Assembly (NCBI RefSeq): GCF_018604545.1
Contig: NZ_CP075896.1
Coordinates: 6,200,001 to 6,264,000 of the forward strand
Direction of reading: 5' to 3'
Origin: Streptomyces koelreuteriae
GTDB lineage: Bacteria; Actinomycetota; Actinomycetes; Streptomycetales; Streptomycetaceae
Length of the DNA: 64,000 nucleotides
The translations under genes were made by a program, and so were the position numbers. The notes under the pieces were generated by a model. It saw nothing but the letters and a program-made list of their open reading frames with translations. It was not told where the DNA came from and ran no database searches. Shown here piece after piece: positions 52,530-61,469 of this stretch; positions within the stretch are counted from its first letter, which is position 1, and each line of letters starts with the position of its first letter.

Positions 52530-53596
52530 GTAGCCAAGACATTCCAGAAGAGAACCTGCCCGCCGAGCACGCGGGACGTGACGAGCACGGGCACGACGCG
52601 GTGAGCGTCCCGGACGACAAGCACCCCTTCGCCGACCCGGGCCTGCCTCCCCACGAGCACCGGATCCAGGACATCGACGAGCGGGCCGCCAGGCGGTCCG
52701 AGCGTACGGTCGCCCTGCTGTTCACGGTGTCGATGCTGGCCACCGTCGCCTTCATCGCCGCGTTCGTGGCGATCCCGGTCGACAAGTCGGTCTTCATCTT
52801 CCCGCTGGGTCACATCAGCGCGCTGAACTTCGCGCTGGGCATGACGCTCGGCATCGCGCTGTTCTGCATCGGCGCGGGCGCCGTCCACTGGGCGCGCACC
52901 CTGATGTCCGACGTGGAGGTCGCCGACGAGCGGCACGCGATCGCGGCGACGCCCGAGGTCCGCGAGAAGGTCTTCGCGGACTTCAAGCAGGGCGCCAAGG
53001 AGTCGGCGCTCGGCCGCCGCAAGCTGATCCGCAACACCATGCTCGGCGCGCTCACGCTGGTGCCGCTCTCCGGCGTCGTGCTGCTGCGCGACCTCGGCCC
53101 GCTGCCCGGCACCAAGCTCCGCCACACCCTGTGGTCCAAGGGCAAGCTGCTCGTCAACATGAACACGGACGAGCCGCTGCGTCCCTCGGACGTCGCGGTC
53201 GGTTCGCTGACCTTCGCCAAGCCCGAGGGCCTGGAGGAGCACGACCACGATTTCCAGAACGAGATCGCCAAGGCCGCCCTGATGATCGTCCGGATCCAGC
53301 CGGAGAACATCAAGGACAAGCGCGAGCTCGAGTGGTCGCACGAGGGCATCGTCGCGTACTCGAAGATCTGCACCCACGTCGGTTGCCCGATCTCCCTGTA
53401 CGAGCAGCAGACGCACCACGTGCTCTGCCCCTGCCACCAGTCCACCTTCGACCTCTCCGACGGTGCCCGAGTGATCTTCGGTCCCGCCGGTCACGCCCTG
53501 CCGCAGCTCCGCATCGGCGTGAACGACGAGGGCTATCTTGAGGCGCTCGGCGACTTCGACGAGCCCGTCGGCCCTGCTTTCTGGGAGCGCGGATGA
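52526..53596 (+). CDS. qcrA: Rieske iron-sulfur subunit of the bcc complex
   Basis: A 356-residue protein. The long soluble N-terminus is typical of actinobacterial QcrA, and three hydrophobic segments follow (about 68-90, 95-125 and 168-190). The [2Fe-2S] ligands lie in CTHVGCPI and CPCHQSTF. It overlaps qcrC and qcrB by 4 bp each. Confidence 0.97.
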   Translation: MSSQDIPEENLPAEHAGRDEHGHDAVSVPDDKHPFADPGLPPHEHRIQDIDERAARRSERTVALLFTVSMLATVAFIAAFVAIPVDKSVFIFPLGHISALNFALGMTLGIALFCIGAGAVHWARTLMSDVEVADERHAIAATPEVREKVFADFKQGAKESALGRRKLIRNTMLGALTLVPLSGVVLLRDLGPLPGTKLRHTLWSKGKLLVNMNTDEPLRPSDVAVGSLTFAKPEGLEEHDHDFQNEIAKAALMIVRIQPENIKDKRELEWSHEGIVAYSKICTHVGCPISLYEQQTHHVLCPCHQSTFDLSDGARVIFGPAGHALPQLRIGVNDEGYLEALGDFDEPVGPAFWERG

Positions 53597-55215
53597 GCAC
53601 TGCACAGACACGCCGCAAGGCACCCGCGGGTGAGCGGGTCGCCGACTGGGCCGACGGCCGCCTCGGGATCTACTCCCTGGCCAAGGCCAACATGCGCAAG
53701 ATCTTCCCGGACCACTGGTCCTTCATGCTGGGTGAGATCTGCCTCTACAGCTTCATCATCATCATCCTCACGGGTGTGTATCTGACGCTGTTCTTCCACC
53801 CGTCGATGAACGAGGTGGAGTACCACGGCAGTTACGTCCCGCTCCAGGGGCAGCTGATGTCGGAGGCGTTCGCCTCCACCCTGGACATCAGCTTCGACGT
53901 CCGCGGCGGTCTGCTGATCCGGCAGATCCACCACTGGGCGGCGATCATCTTCCTCGCCGGCATGTTCGTGCACATGATGCGCGTCTTCTTCACCGGCGCG
54001 TTCCGCAAGCCGCGCGAGATCAACTGGATGTTCGGCTTCCTGCTGTTCGTCCTCGGCATGTTCACCGGCTTCACCGGCTACTCGCTCCCGGACGACCTGC
54101 TCTCCGGCACCGGTGTCCGCTTCACGCAGGGCGCGATCCTGTCCGTGCCGATCGTGGGCACGTACATCTCGATGTTCCTGTTCGGCGGGGAGTTCCCGGG
54201 CACCGACTTCGTCGCCCGGTTCTACTCGATCCACATCCTGCTGCTGCCGGGCATCATGCTCGGGCTCGTGGTCGGCCACCTGATCCTGGTCTTCTACCAC
54301 AAGCACACCCAGTTCGCGGGTCCCGGACGGACCAACAAGAACGTCGTCGGCATGCCGCTGCTGCCGGTCTACATGGCCAAGGCCGGAGGCTTCTTCTTCC
54401 TGGTCTTCGGTGTCATCGCGGCCCTCGCCGGCATCGCGACGATCAACCCGATCTGGGTCCTGGGCCCCTACCGTCCCGACCAGGTGTCGACCGGTGCCCA
54501 GCCCGACTGGTACATGGGCTTCGCCGAGGGTCTGATCCGCGCGATGCCTGGCTGGGAGGTCAACTTCTGGGGCCACACACTGGTCCTGGGCGTGTTCATC
54601 CCGCTGGTGCTCTTCGGTGTCTTCCTCGGGATCATCGCCCTCTACCCGTTCATCGAGTCGTGGGTCACCGGGGACAAGCGCGAGCACCACATCCTGGACC
54701 GGCCGCGCAACGCCCCGACCCGTACCGGTGTGGGTGTCGCCTGGATCACCGGCTACATCATCATGCTGATCGGCGGTGGCAACGACATCGTCGCCACGCA
54801 CTTCCATCTGTCGATCAACGCGGTCACCTGGTTCGTCCGGATCGGGTTCTTCGTCGGACCGGTCCTCGCGTTCATCGTCACCAAGCGCATCTGCCTCGGC
54901 CTGCAGCGCCGGGACAAGGACAAGGTGCTGCACGGCCGTGAGTCGGGCATCATCAAGCGCCTGCCGCACGGTGAGTTCATCGAGGTGCACGAGCCGCTCA
55001 GCCAGGAGCAGATGTACACGCTCACCGCGCACGAGCAGTACCAGCCGGCCGAGATCGGTGCGACGACCGACGAGAACGGTGTCGAGCGCAAGGTGAAGGG
55101 CTCCGAGAAGCTGCGCGCCAAGCTCAGCGAGTCCTACTTCGGCGAGGGGGCCCAGATCCCCAAGCCCACCCCCGAGGAGTACCGGGAGATCACGAGCGGC
55201 CACGGCCACCACTGA
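53593..55215 (+). CDS. qcrB: Cytochrome b subunit of the bcc complex
   Basis: A 540-residue membrane protein with eight or more helices and a long cytoplasmic C-terminal tail (about 420-540) seen in actinobacteria. Heme b ligands lie in IHHWAAIIFLAGMFVHMM and in IHILLLPGIMLGLVVGHL. The menaquinol oxidation site PEWY-like motif reads PDWYMGFAEG. It overlaps qcrA by 4 bp and is followed by a hairpin. Confidence 0.97.
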   Translation: MSTAQTRRKAPAGERVADWADGRLGIYSLAKANMRKIFPDHWSFMLGEICLYSFIIIILTGVYLTLFFHPSMNEVEYHGSYVPLQGQLMSEAFASTLDISFDVRGGLLIRQIHHWAAIIFLAGMFVHMMRVFFTGAFRKPREINWMFGFLLFVLGMFTGFTGYSLPDDLLSGTGVRFTQGAILSVPIVGTYISMFLFGGEFPGTDFVARFYSIHILLLPGIMLGLVVGHLILVFYHKHTQFAGPGRTNKNVVGMPLLPVYMAKAGGFFFLVFGVIAALAGIATINPIWVLGPYRPDQVSTGAQPDWYMGFAEGLIRAMPGWEVNFWGHTLVLGVFIPLVLFGVFLGIIALYPFIESWVTGDKREHHILDRPRNAPTRTGVGVAWITGYIIMLIGGGNDIVATHFHLSINAVTWFVRIGFFVGPVLAFIVTKRICLGLQRRDKDKVLHGRESGIIKRLPHGEFIEVHEPLSQEQMYTLTAHEQYQPAEIGATTDENGVERKVKGSEKLRAKLSESYFGEGAQIPKPTPEEYREITSGHGHH

Positions 55216-55236
55216 TCGCTGCTTCGCCACGCCACA

Positions 55237-55271
55237 GAAGGGCCTCGTCCGGTGTTCGGACGGGGCCCTTC
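55237..55271 (+). terminator. Terminator hairpin after qcrB
   Basis: 15-bp stem GAAGGGCCTCGTCCG with one T-G wobble and a 5-nt loop, 22 bp after the qcrB stop. Confidence 0.85.
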
Positions 55272-55339
55272 GTGGTGCCCGGGGCTGGATAGGGTGGGAC
55301 CACTGCTTTACGCGACGTACGACGACCCAGGAGCGGCTG

Positions 55340-56404
55340 ATGAGCGCTGTGACCCCCGCTGGAGGCGACACCGCGGCGGGCCGCTCCTGGCCCGCCCTGC
55401 TGAACGGCCTGCTGGACGGCAGGCACCTGAGCGCGGACGACACCGCCTGGGCGATGGACCGGATCATGCGCGGCGAGGCGACCGAGGCGCAGATCGCGGG
55501 CTTCGTGGTGGCCCTGCGGGCCAAGGGCGAGACCGTCGAGGAGATCAACGGCCTCGTCCGGACGATGTACGCGCACGCCAATGTGATCGAGGTGCCCGGG
55601 GCGACGGTCGACATCGTCGGCACCGGCGGTGACGGCGCCAAGACGGTCAACATCTCCACGATGTCCTCGATCGTCGTCGCCGGCACGGGCGCGAAGGTCG
55701 TCAAGCACGGCAACCGCGCCGCGTCCTCGGCGTCCGGGGCCTCCGACGTGCTGGAGAAGCTCGGCGTCAATCTGGAGCTGCCCCTGCACCGGGTCGCGGA
55801 GGTCGCCGAGGAGGCCGGGATCACCTTCTGTTTCGCGGTGAAGTTCCACCCGGCCCTGCGCCACGCGGGCGCGGCCCGCGGCCAGCTCGGCATCCGTACG
55901 GTGTTCAACGCGCTCGGCCCGCTGACCAACCCGGCCCGGGTGCGTTCCCAGGCCGTCGGTGTGGCGGACCCGCGCATGGCACCGATCGTCGCGGGCGTCT
56001 TCGCCGAGCGCGGCAACTCGTCCCTGGTCTTCCGGGGCGACGACGGCCTGGACGAACTGACCACCACCGCCACCTCCCGGGTGTGGATCGTCCGCGACGG
56101 CAAGGTCACCGAGGAGCCCTTCGACCCGCGCGACGTGGGCCTCGAACTGGTCCCCGTGGAGGCCCTGCGCGGCGCGGACGCCTCCTACAACGCCGAGGTC
56201 GCCCGCCGTCTGCTGGAGGGCGAGACCGGCCCGGTCCGCGACGCGGTCCTGCTGAACTCGGCGGCCGCGCTGGTGGCCCTGGAGCCGACGGCGGCACCGC
56301 TGGCCGACCAGGTCCGTGCCGGGATGGCGAAGGCCGCGGAGTCGATCGACTCAGGGGCCGCGAAGCGGACTCTGGAGCGCTGGGTGGCCGCGAGCAACGC
56401 CTAG
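55340..56404 (+). CDS. trpD: Anthranilate phosphoribosyltransferase
   Basis: A 354-residue enzyme of tryptophan synthesis that joins anthranilate to PRPP. It has the family motif VDIVGTGGDGAKTVNIST near residue 92 for PRPP binding, KHGNRAASSASGASD for phosphate, and NALGPLTNPA. The ATG at 55340 follows AGGAG. It stands apart from other trp genes, after the bcc genes, and is terminated near a SAM riboswitch. Confidence 0.96.
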   Translation: MSAVTPAGGDTAAGRSWPALLNGLLDGRHLSADDTAWAMDRIMRGEATEAQIAGFVVALRAKGETVEEINGLVRTMYAHANVIEVPGATVDIVGTGGDGAKTVNISTMSSIVVAGTGAKVVKHGNRAASSASGASDVLEKLGVNLELPLHRVAEVAEEAGITFCFAVKFHPALRHAGAARGQLGIRTVFNALGPLTNPARVRSQAVGVADPRMAPIVAGVFAERGNSSLVFRGDDGLDELTTTATSRVWIVRDGKVTEEPFDPRDVGLELVPVEALRGADASYNAEVARRLLEGETGPVRDAVLLNSAAALVALEPTAAPLADQVRAGMAKAAESIDSGAAKRTLERWVAASNA

Positions 56405-56474
56405 CGGATTTCGTACGGCGTCCCGCGATCCGGACTCGGGTTGCGGGACGCCGATCTTTTCCCGTACTTTCCTG

Positions 56475-56600
56475 ATCAGGTCATGAGTGACAGTCATGAG
56501 GCCCCGGCCGACTGTCCGGCAACCCTCCGTCCGTGGCGGGGTGCCCCGGGTGAAGACCAGGCCGCAGGCAGCGAGGTCTGTGGCAAGCGCGTGACGAGGA
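56475..56600 (+). ncRNA. SAM-IV-type riboswitch
   Basis: The element GGTCATGAGTGACAGTC, a GGCCCCGGCC stem, GTCCGGCAACCCTCC, GGCGGGGTGCCCCGGGTGAA and closing GACC match the SAM-IV aptamer of Streptomyces and relatives. P1 pairs GGTC (56479-56482) with GACC (56555-56558). The 3' part (GGCCGCAGGCAGCGAGGTC) can form the extra helices and pseudoknot. It lies about 130-250 bp before a SufS-like aminotransferase gene and should lower its expression when S-adenosylmethionine is plentiful. Confidence 0.9.
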
Positions 56601-56728
56601 GTTTCTCGTGAACCAGCGAATGCGATAGGGCCGCAGAGCCCCGCCTCCGCACCCCCTTTTTCCTTCGCCCCCGCTCGAGCCGCATGCGCTCGCGGGCGGA
56701 TTCCACCTGCCTTCACGGGAGTTCCCCC

Positions 56729-58096
56729 ATGTCTGTCTCCACCGCTGCCGCCGACCGGTCCGTTTGTGCCTCGCTGCCCGTTCTCGGCCGGGATGTCACC
56801 GTGCCGCTCGTGACCGGCGGCGAGGTCACCTACGCCGCGCTCGACTACGCCGCCAGCGCCCCGGCGCTCCAGCGCGTCTGGGACGACGTCGCCGCCTACG
56901 CGCCGTACTACGGCAGCGTCCACCGCGGTGCCGGGTACCTGTCCCAGCTCTCGACCGACCTCTTCGAGAACGCCCGGCGGACCGTCGCGGACTTCCTCGG
57001 CTGCCGGGACGGCGACCAGGTGGTGTTCACCCGGTCCACCACCGACTCCCTGAACCTCCTAGCCGCCGCCCTCCCGGCCGACTGCCAGGTCTTCGTCTTC
57101 GAGACCGAGCACCACGCCTCCCTGCTGCCCTGGCGGAACGCGCGCGTCACCTACCTCGACGCCCCGAGCAGCCCGCGCCAGGCCGTCGAGACCCTGGAGC
57201 GCGCCCTCGCCGACCGCGAGCCCTACGGCCCGGCCCTCGTCTGCGTCACCGGCGCCTCGAACGTCACCGGCGAGCTGTGGCCCGTACGGGAGCTCGCGGC
57301 GGCCGCGCACGCCCATGGCGCGCGGATCGTGCTGGACGCCGCCCAGCTCGCCCCGCACCACCCGGTGTCCGTCCGGGACCTCGACGTCGACTGGGTCGCC
57401 TTCTCCGGGCACAAGCTGTACGCGCCCTTCGGCTCCGGTGTCCTGGCCGGCCGGTCCGACTGGCTGCGCGAGGCGGACCCCTACCTCGCGGGCGGCGGTG
57501 CCTCGCGCAAGGTCGCGCGGCGTACGGACGGCGGCGTCGACGTGGAGTGGCACGAGAGCGCCGCCCGGCACGAGGCCGGCTCCCCGAACGTCATCGGCGC
57601 CTACGCCATCGCCTCCGCCTGCGCGGCGCTCACCGAGGCCGGGTTCGACAACCTGGTCGCGCGCGAGCGGTACCTGATCGAGAAGGTGCGTACGGGCCTC
57701 GCCGAGGTGCCGGAGGTCCGGATCCTCTCCCTCTTCGGGGACGACGCCCCGCGCGTCGGTGTCCTCTCCTTCGTCGTCGAGGGCTGGAACAGCTCCCACT
57801 TCGCCGCCGCCCTCTCCGCCGAGTACGGCATCGGGGTGCGCGACGGGCTGTTCTGCGCCCACCCCCTCCTGCGGACCCTGCTGGGCAGCGACCCGCAGAC
57901 CCAGGGCGAGTGCGGCGCCCCGGAGGCGGCTCCCGGCGAGAAGTCCCTCAACGCCATCCGCGTGAGCTTCGGCGCGGGCACGCCCGACGAGCACGTCGAC
58001 CGGTTCGTGAGCGCCGTCAAGGAGCTGGTCCAGGACGGCGCGCGGTGGAACTACCGCACGGAGGACGGCCGTTGCGTCCCGGACACCTCCGCCTGA
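56729..58096 (+). CDS. Class V PLP aminotransferase, SufS-like cysteine desulfurase family
   Basis: A 455-residue PLP enzyme. The PLP lysine is K229 in FSGHKLYAPFGSG, and C376 in VRDGLFCAHPLL lies where the catalytic Cys of SufS/CsdA-type desulfurases sits. H in TEHHASLLPW fits the residue that stacks on PLP. The ATG at 56729 follows GGGAG. The SAM riboswitch upstream links it to sulfur and methionine metabolism, so release of sulfur from a cysteine-like substrate or a related lyase reaction is likely. The last 46 bp overlap the convergent glycerate kinase gene. Confidence 0.9.
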   Translation: MSVSTAAADRSVCASLPVLGRDVTVPLVTGGEVTYAALDYAASAPALQRVWDDVAAYAPYYGSVHRGAGYLSQLSTDLFENARRTVADFLGCRDGDQVVFTRSTTDSLNLLAAALPADCQVFVFETEHHASLLPWRNARVTYLDAPSSPRQAVETLERALADREPYGPALVCVTGASNVTGELWPVRELAAAAHAHGARIVLDAAQLAPHHPVSVRDLDVDWVAFSGHKLYAPFGSGVLAGRSDWLREADPYLAGGGASRKVARRTDGGVDVEWHESAARHEAGSPNVIGAYAIASACAALTEAGFDNLVARERYLIEKVRTGLAEVPEVRILSLFGDDAPRVGVLSFVVEGWNSSHFAAALSAEYGIGVRDGLFCAHPLLRTLLGSDPQTQGECGAPEAAPGEKSLNAIRVSFGAGTPDEHVDRFVSAVKELVQDGARWNYRTEDGRCVPDTSA

Positions 58097-59244
58097 GCCG
58101 GTAGCCGGGCGCCCAGGACGATCATCCGCAGGGCGCGTTCGGTCGCGTCCGTGAGGAGTTCGGAGGCCCGGATCAGGGCCTCCGCCAGGGCCATCGGCGC
58201 CGGCAGGATGCCGCTGCACGCGTCCACGCCCGGCACCTCGTGCGCGCCCTCGCCGAGGGTGCCCGCGAGGGCCAGGACCGGGCGGCCGTGGAGCTTGGCC
58301 CGGCGGGCCACCTCGGCCGGGACCTTGCCGCGCGGTGTCTGGTGGTCCAGGGCGCCCTCGGCGGTGACGACCAGGTCGGCGCGGGCCAGCCGGGCGTCCA
58401 GGTCGAGATGGTTCAGCAGCACGTCGAAACGGGGGAGGAGACGCGCGCCCAGGGCGGCGAGACCGGCGCCCAGACCGCCGGAGGCCCCCGTGCCGGGACC
58501 GGAGCGGAGATCGGTGTCCGGGACGGCGACATCGCGGGTGAGGACGAACGCCCAGTTCTCCAGGCCGGCCGACAGCTCCTCGACCTGAACCGGCGTCGCG
58601 CCCTTCTGCGGGCCGAAGACCCGGGCGACGCCCCGCTCGCCGCACAGCACGTTGTAGGGGTTGCAGGCGACGAGCAGCTCCACCTCCGCCAGCCGGGAGT
58701 CCAGGCCCCGCGGATCGATGCGGTGCAGACGCGCCAACGCGGCTCCACCATGCGGCAGTTCCCGGCCCTCCTCGTCCAGGAGCCGGGCCCCGAGCGCTTG
58801 GAGCGCGCCCGCGCCGCCGTCCGAGGTGCCCGAGTCGCCGCAGCCGACGAGGATCCGCCGGACGCCCAGGTCGAGCGCGGAGCGGATCAGCTCGCCCACG
58901 CCGTAGGTGGTGGTGGCGCCCGGGTCGCGCAGGTCGCGCGGGACGAGGGAGAGGCCCGCGACCGCCGCCATCTCCACCACCGCCGTGTCCCCGGAGCCCA
59001 GCAGGGCGAAATGGGCGCCGATGGTGTCCCCGACGGGGCCGGTGGCGGGCACGGTGACGAGCCGGCCGCCGGTCGCCGCGGCCAGGGCGAGGGCCGTGCC
59101 CTCGCCGCCGTCGACCAGCGGAACCAGGTCGATCTCGGCGTCGGGCAGGACACGGCGGACGCCCGCGGCGATGGCGTCGGCCGCCGCCTCCGCGGACAGT
59201 GACTCCTTGAAGCCACTGGGGGCTACGACGACACGGGTCAGCAT
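58051..59244 (-). CDS. Glycerate kinase, type I (GarK/GlxK)
   Basis: A 397-residue kinase that phosphorylates D-glycerate. The N-terminus VVVAPSGFKESLSAEAAADAI (first part), the motif VPLVDGGEGT, GCGDSGTSDGGAGALQALGA (first part) and FGPQKGATPVQVE are typical of this family. The ATG at 59244 has GAGGAG nearby. It follows an SLC13-type transporter by 11 bp, so the pair likely imports and uses glycerate or a related acid. Its 3' end overlaps the aminotransferase gene by 46 bp. Confidence 0.95.
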   Translation of the reverse strand: MLTRVVVAPSGFKESLSAEAAADAIAAGVRRVLPDAEIDLVPLVDGGEGTALALAAATGGRLVTVPATGPVGDTIGAHFALLGSGDTAVVEMAAVAGLSLVPRDLRDPGATTTYGVGELIRSALDLGVRRILVGCGDSGTSDGGAGALQALGARLLDEEGRELPHGGAALARLHRIDPRGLDSRLAEVELLVACNPYNVLCGERGVARVFGPQKGATPVQVEELSAGLENWAFVLTRDVAVPDTDLRSGPGTGASGGLGAGLAALGARLLPRFDVLLNHLDLDARLARADLVVTAEGALDHQTPRGKVPAEVARRAKLHGRPVLALAGTLGEGAHEVPGVDACSGILPAPMALAEALIRASELLTDATERALRMIVLGARLPAQAEVSGTQRPSSVR

Positions 59245-59255
59245 CAGGACTCTCC

Positions 59256-60716
59256 TCAACGGGTGACGGACACGCCGAGCAGCGGCCACACCGCGACGGC
59301 GAAGAGCAGGACGAGGGCGGCGGTCAGCGGCGCCAGGAACGCGGACAGCCGCAGCAGGTCACGCGGGGTGTAGGTGGGGGTGCCGGGGACCTGCGCGAAG
59401 AGCGTCACCGGCTTGGCCGAGGCGGGCAGGGTGTGGCAGAAGCCGGCGGCGGCCGTGGAGGCGAGCGCGGCGGCGACCGGGTTGACCCCGACGCCGATCG
59501 CGGCGGCCACCACCAGCGGGACCAGCACCGACGAACGGGCCGAACGGGACTGCAGGACCAGATGGGCCGCCGTACTGACGGCGATCACGATCGCGAGGAA
59601 CAGCACCGGCGATTCACCCGTGGGCAGCCCCGAGACCAGCCACTTCGCCGCCCCCGAGTCGGCGAGCGCGACGCCCATCGCCATCGTCGCCGCCATGAAC
59701 AGCAGCAGCGACCAGGGGACGGTCTTCAGGGCGTCCTTCAGACGGACGGTGCCGAGCGCGGGGGAGGAGGCGATGACGGCGCCGATCAGCGCGACCAGGG
59801 CGGGTGGCACCCGGTGCAGCGGCTCAGCGCACCACAGCAGCACCACCGTGGCCAGGAGCAGGGCGCAGAGCTTCTCGGCCTGGCTCCAGGGGCCGGTCAC
59901 CGGCTGCTCGCTGTGCTGCTGGATCTGCTCCGGGGCGATGCTGACCGGGCCCCGGCGATCCGCCCGCCGGGTCGTCGTCAGCAGCACCAGCTCGGCGGCC
60001 AGATGGGACGAGGCCACGGCCAGCGGCAGCCCCAGCAGCAGCCACTGAGTGAAGCCGATGTGCTGCCCGGTCGTCTCCCACAGCACCGACACGGTGATCA
60101 GATGCGCGCCCGCACCGATCAGTGTTGCCACCGCCGACAGAAGGATCACGGTCGGGAACAGCAACGCCAGCATCACCACCAGTCGCTTCCGGTCGGCGAG
60201 AACCTTCGCGAGGGCCAGGAACACCGGCAGCGCGAGCGCGGCCCGGCCGGAGGTGGCGGGCACCGCGAACGCCGTGACGACCAGCGCGGCCGTCGTCAGG
60301 TGCACCAGCTGCCGTACGGTGCGTGCCCCACTGACCAGGAACACCGCCGCCCGGCCCGCGAGCCCGGTCCGACTCACCGCCGCCGCCAGCACGAACGCGC
60401 AGATCAGCAGCCACACCGTGTCGTCCCCGAGCGTGCCGAACAGGGTGTCACTGCTGATCACCCCGGTCACCGTGAGCGCGAGCCCGGCACCCAGCGCGAT
60501 ATAGGTGTCGTCGATCGACGTCCCGATCCACGCACAGGTCGCCAGCACGAACACGCCCAGCGTGAATCGGGCGTCACCGCCGAGTCCCGGGAAGTTCACG
60601 GGTATCGCGAGCAGCGCACACAACGACAGCGCCACGCACAAGGCGATGGTGGAGCGCAGATTCAGGGTCACGCCATCGAGGATTCGCCCGGGCGGTGAGT
60701 CGTCGATGAGTTCCAC
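59256..60716 (-). CDS. SLC13/DASS-type anion transporter
   Basis: A 486-residue membrane protein with about 12 hydrophobic segments. The pattern LGDDTVWLLICAFVLAAAV and ATSGRAALALPVFLALAKVL fits the divalent anion:Na+ symporter group, and the C-terminal half repeats the fold. It lies directly upstream of glycerate kinase on the same strand. A GTG at 60716 is used. A 14-nt TGAAGG-AA-CCTTCA dyad overlaps the ribosome-binding region. Organic acid uptake is inferred. Confidence 0.85.
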   Translation of the reverse strand: MELIDDSPPGRILDGVTLNLRSTIALCVALSLCALLAIPVNFPGLGGDARFTLGVFVLATCAWIGTSIDDTYIALGAGLALTVTGVISSDTLFGTLGDDTVWLLICAFVLAAAVSRTGLAGRAAVFLVSGARTVRQLVHLTTAALVVTAFAVPATSGRAALALPVFLALAKVLADRKRLVVMLALLFPTVILLSAVATLIGAGAHLITVSVLWETTGQHIGFTQWLLLGLPLAVASSHLAAELVLLTTTRRADRRGPVSIAPEQIQQHSEQPVTGPWSQAEKLCALLLATVVLLWCAEPLHRVPPALVALIGAVIASSPALGTVRLKDALKTVPWSLLLFMAATMAMGVALADSGAAKWLVSGLPTGESPVLFLAIVIAVSTAAHLVLQSRSARSSVLVPLVVAAAIGVGVNPVAAALASTAAAGFCHTLPASAKPVTLFAQVPGTPTYTPRDLLRLSAFLAPLTAALVLLFAVAVWPLLGVSVTR

Positions 60717-60737
60717 ATGAAGGAACCTTCACTACGG

Positions 60738-60795
60738 TGCCCCAGGGGCGCGGGGAACTGCGCGACCAGCCACAACGAGCCCGCACCCGGCCAAC
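60738..60795. repeat. Dispersed repeat family A
   Basis: CCCCAGGGGCGCGGGGAACT and GCGCGACCAGCCACAACG lie between the transporter start and the end of the response regulator gene. Confidence 0.7.
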
Positions 60796-60809
60796 TCGAC
60801 GACGTGGCA

Positions 60810-61469
60810 CTACGGCACCCGATACCCCATCCCCCGCACCGTCTCCACCCGCTCCGCCCCCAACTTCTTCCGCAGCGTCCGCACATACACATCCACGATG
60901 TTGGATCCCGGATCGAAGTCGTACCCCCACACATGCGACAGGATCTGCTCCCGCGACAGCACCTGCCCGGGATGCCGCAGGAACAGCTCCAGCAGCACGA
61001 ACTCACGCGCCGTCAGATCAACCGTCCGCTCCCCGGACCGCGCACGCCTGGTACGGAGATCGAGGCTCAGGGAGCCCGACCGAAGCACCGTCACCTCCGG
61101 CGCCCGCGCCGCCGTACGGAGCCTCAGCCGCACCCGGGCGAGCAACTCCTCGAAGCGGAACGGCTTGGTCATCCAGTCGTCGGCGCCGCCCTCCAGGCCG
61201 GCCACCGTGTCCCGTACGGAGTCCCGCGCGGTCAGCACGATCACCGGCACCGACACCCGCGCCTCCCGCAACTCGCGCAGGATGGTGAAGCCGTCCCGGC
61301 CGGGCAGCCCGATGTCCAGGACGACGAGGTCGAAGCCGCCGGTCAGGGCGTACTCGTACCCCGCGTCGCCGTCGGTGACGACGGTCGTGGTGAAGCCGTT
61401 GGAGCGCAGGCCCTTCTCCACGAAGGAGGCGATGCGCTCCTCGTCCTCGACGATGAGGATGCGGTTCAC
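60810..61469 (-). CDS. Response regulator, OmpR/PhoB family
   Basis: A 219-residue regulator. The receiver has the acidic pair E8-D9, phospho-acceptor D52 and K102 in TKPF. The C-terminal winged helix (about 128-219) contains LTAREFVLLELFLRHPGQVL and VDVYVRTLRKKLG. It overlaps the kinase gene by 4 bp. It probably binds the direct repeats at 63251-63278 upstream of the operon (inference). Confidence 0.95.
   Translation of the reverse strand: MNRILIVEDEERIASFVEKGLRSNGFTTTVVTDGDAGYEYALTGGFDLVVLDIGLPGRDGFTILRELREARVSVPVIVLTARDSVRDTVAGLEGGADDWMTKPFRFEELLARVRLRLRTAARAPEVTVLRSGSLSLDLRTRRARSGERTVDLTAREFVLLELFLRHPGQVLSREQILSHVWGYDFDPGSNIVDVYVRTLRKKLGAERVETVRGMGYRVP

Noticed and set aside
53533..56109. 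Long open frame antisense to qcrB and trpD
   Set aside because: It spans two well-identified genes and a terminator, has no recognisable domain, and reads as a shadow of GC-rich codons.
60718..60731. TGAAGG-AA-CCTTCA dyad at the transporter start as an operator
   Set aside because: Six-base arms overlapping the ribosome-binding site can occur by chance. It is noted under the gene but not claimed as a site.
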